Positions 41,152-42,066 of a stretch of DNA of 42,066 bases are shown here, piece after piece; position 1 is the stretch's first letter; each line of letters starts with the position of its first letter. The notes below the pieces were generated by a model, which was not told the DNA's origin, made no database searches, and worked only from the letters and a program-made list of their open reading frames with translations. The DNA is from an uncultured Caldilineaceae bacterium. Lineage in GTDB: Bacteria > Chloroflexota > Anaerolineae > Caldilineales > Caldilineaceae. Where the stretch lies: assembly GCA_951813625.1 (NCBI GenBank), contig CATOTS010000047.1, forward strand, positions 1 to 42,066, given 5' to 3'. Both the position numbers and the translations under genes were made by a program.

Positions 41152-41985
41152 ATGGCGATCCCAAGACGAGAGATCCTGGACCGGCTTCAGGCCCAACATG
41201 CAGCCGGGCGGCCGATCGTCGGCTGCGGCGCGGGCACCGGCATCTCGGCCAAGTTTGCCGAGGCGGGCGGCGCCGACCTGATCATCATCTACAACTCGGG
41301 CCGTTTCCGCATGGCGGGGCGCGGGTCGCTCTCCGGGATGATGCCCTACGGCGACGCCAACGGCATCGTCGTCGAAATGGCGGCTGAGGTGCTGCCGGTC
41401 GTGCAGGACACGCCGGTGCTGGCCGGCGTCTGCGGGACCGATCCTTTCCGTCTGAAGCATGTCTTTCTGAAGCAGCTCAAGGAGATTGGCTTCAGCGGCG
41501 TGCAGAACTTTCCGACGGTCGGCCTGATCGACGGCGTTTTCCGCGACAATTTGGAAGGGACCGGCATGGGCTACGACAAGGAGGTCGAGACGATCGCGGC
41601 CGCCCACGAGCTGGACCTGTTCACCGCGCCCTATGTCTTTACGCCAGAGGAGGCGGCAGCGATGGCTGAAGCAGGCGCGGACCTGCTGGTGGCGCACGTC
41701 GGGCTGACCACGGCGGGCAGCATCGGCGCGGCGGTGGCCTTCACCTTGGAGGAGGCGGTGGAGAAGGTGCAGGAGATGGCTGCGGCGGGGCGGAAGGTGA
41801 ACGCGGAACAGATGGTGATCTGCCACGGGGGCCCGTTTGACGAGCCTGAGAACGTGGGAACGGCGCTGCGGATGATGCCGGGGATTGCGGGCTTTTTCGG
41901 CGCGTCGAGCATCGAGCGGCTGCCGACGGAGCGGGCGATTCGGGGGCAGGTGGAGGCGTTCAAGGGGTTGGGGCTGGGAGGATAG
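41152..41985 (+). CDS. TIM-barrel protein of the phosphoenolpyruvate-hydrolase-like family
   Basis: A 277-residue barrel corresponding to the C-terminal half of Tm-1-type fusion proteins. IVGCGAGTGISAKFAEAGGA, DLIIIYNSGRFRMAGRGSL, GVCGTDPFRLKHVFLKQL, GFSGVQNFPTVGLIDGVFR and HVGLTTAGSIGA are its characteristic segments, and GFFGASSIERLP closes the barrel with a phosphate-binding-like loop. An AAGGAG site precedes ATG 41152, 57 nt after the Tm-1-like gene. The two are clearly co-transcribed and probably form one enzyme or complex. The reaction is unknown. Confidence 0.92.
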   Translation: MAIPRREILDRLQAQHAAGRPIVGCGAGTGISAKFAEAGGADLIIIYNSGRFRMAGRGSLSGMMPYGDANGIVVEMAAEVLPVVQDTPVLAGVCGTDPFRLKHVFLKQLKEIGFSGVQNFPTVGLIDGVFRDNLEGTGMGYDKEVETIAAAHELDLFTAPYVFTPEEAAAMAEAGADLLVAHVGLTTAGSIGAAVAFTLEEAVEKVQEMAAAGRKVNAEQMVICHGGPFDEPENVGTALRMMPGIAGFFGASSIERLPTERAIRGQVEAFKGLGLGG

Positions 41986-41989
41986 GCCA

Positions 41990-42005
41990 GACCCGAATCC
42001 GGGTC
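41990..42005 (+). terminator. Hairpin after the Tm-1-like operon
   Basis: GACCCG (41990-41995) pairs with CGGGTC (42000-42005) across a 4-nt loop, 4 nt after the last stop codon. AATTTG follows, so the T tract is poor. A second 6-bp hairpin (GCTCAA/TTGAGC, 42028-42046) lies just downstream. Confidence 0.4.
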
Positions 42006-42066
42006 AATTTGAATGGAAGGCACCCTAGCTCAATGCCCAGTTGAGCATAAAGGCGCGAGGAAAGGG

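Overview
The window looks like a GC-rich bacterial chromosome segment, most likely from a Chloroflexota (Caldilineae/Anaerolineae-like) heterotroph. This assignment is an inference. It rests on LplA/LplB-type sugar uptake genes, form II CO-dehydrogenase-like genes, many Gfo/Idh and enolase-superfamily enzymes, and a high load of degraded insertion sequences. No rRNA, tRNA or CRISPR array was seen.

Region 1 (1-5065) is a scrapyard around two sugar-phosphate genes. An IS5-type transposase runs off the left edge. A class II fructose-bisphosphatase (glpX) is broken by two frameshifts, and a class I fructose-bisphosphate aldolase is intact. A second IS5-type transposase is interrupted by a 309-bp MITE with an 8-bp target duplication, and its tail runs in frame into a SAM methyltransferase. 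Region 2 (5072-14103, all minus) is a sugar-acid or oligosaccharide locus: two CUT1-type permeases, a lipoprotein binding protein, a 656-residue enzyme of unknown activity, an enolase-superfamily dehydratase, a Gfo/Idh dehydrogenase and a phytanoyl-CoA-type dioxygenase. Region 3 (14391-18995, plus) holds oligopeptidase B, a repeat-containing hypothetical protein, and a sulfotransferase-like/class IV aminotransferase pair.

Region 4 (19227-32748, all minus) is the centrepiece. It reads coxG-coxS-coxL-coxM, a small P-loop kinase, coxD (MoxR), coxE (VWA), a split XdhC pair, then glcD, glcE, a quinone oxidoreductase and glcF. The large subunit carries the form II active-site motif AYRGAGR, so it need not oxidise CO. 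Its direct linkage to glycolate oxidase genes (4-nt overlap between xdhC and glcD) suggests an oxidative chain such as aldehyde to glycolate to glyoxylate.

Region 5 (33167-37882) is a rearranged stretch. It has two more copies of the MITE, an intact enolase-superfamily gene, a PIN toxin/DUF104 antitoxin pair, a higBA pair with a frameshifted higB, and a DinB-like gene. Between the toxin-antitoxin modules lies a chimera of the DinB 3' end and the enolase-gene 3' end, joined at a 5-bp microhomology. This is exactly what the junction of an old tandem duplication would look like. Region 6 (38087-41985, plus) holds a cupin, a Gfo/Idh dehydrogenase, and a Tm-1-like ATP-binding protein followed by its TIM-barrel partner.

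Several broken genes (glpX, both transposases, higB) carry single-base indels, mostly in homopolymer runs. Real decay and sequencing error cannot be separated from this text alone.
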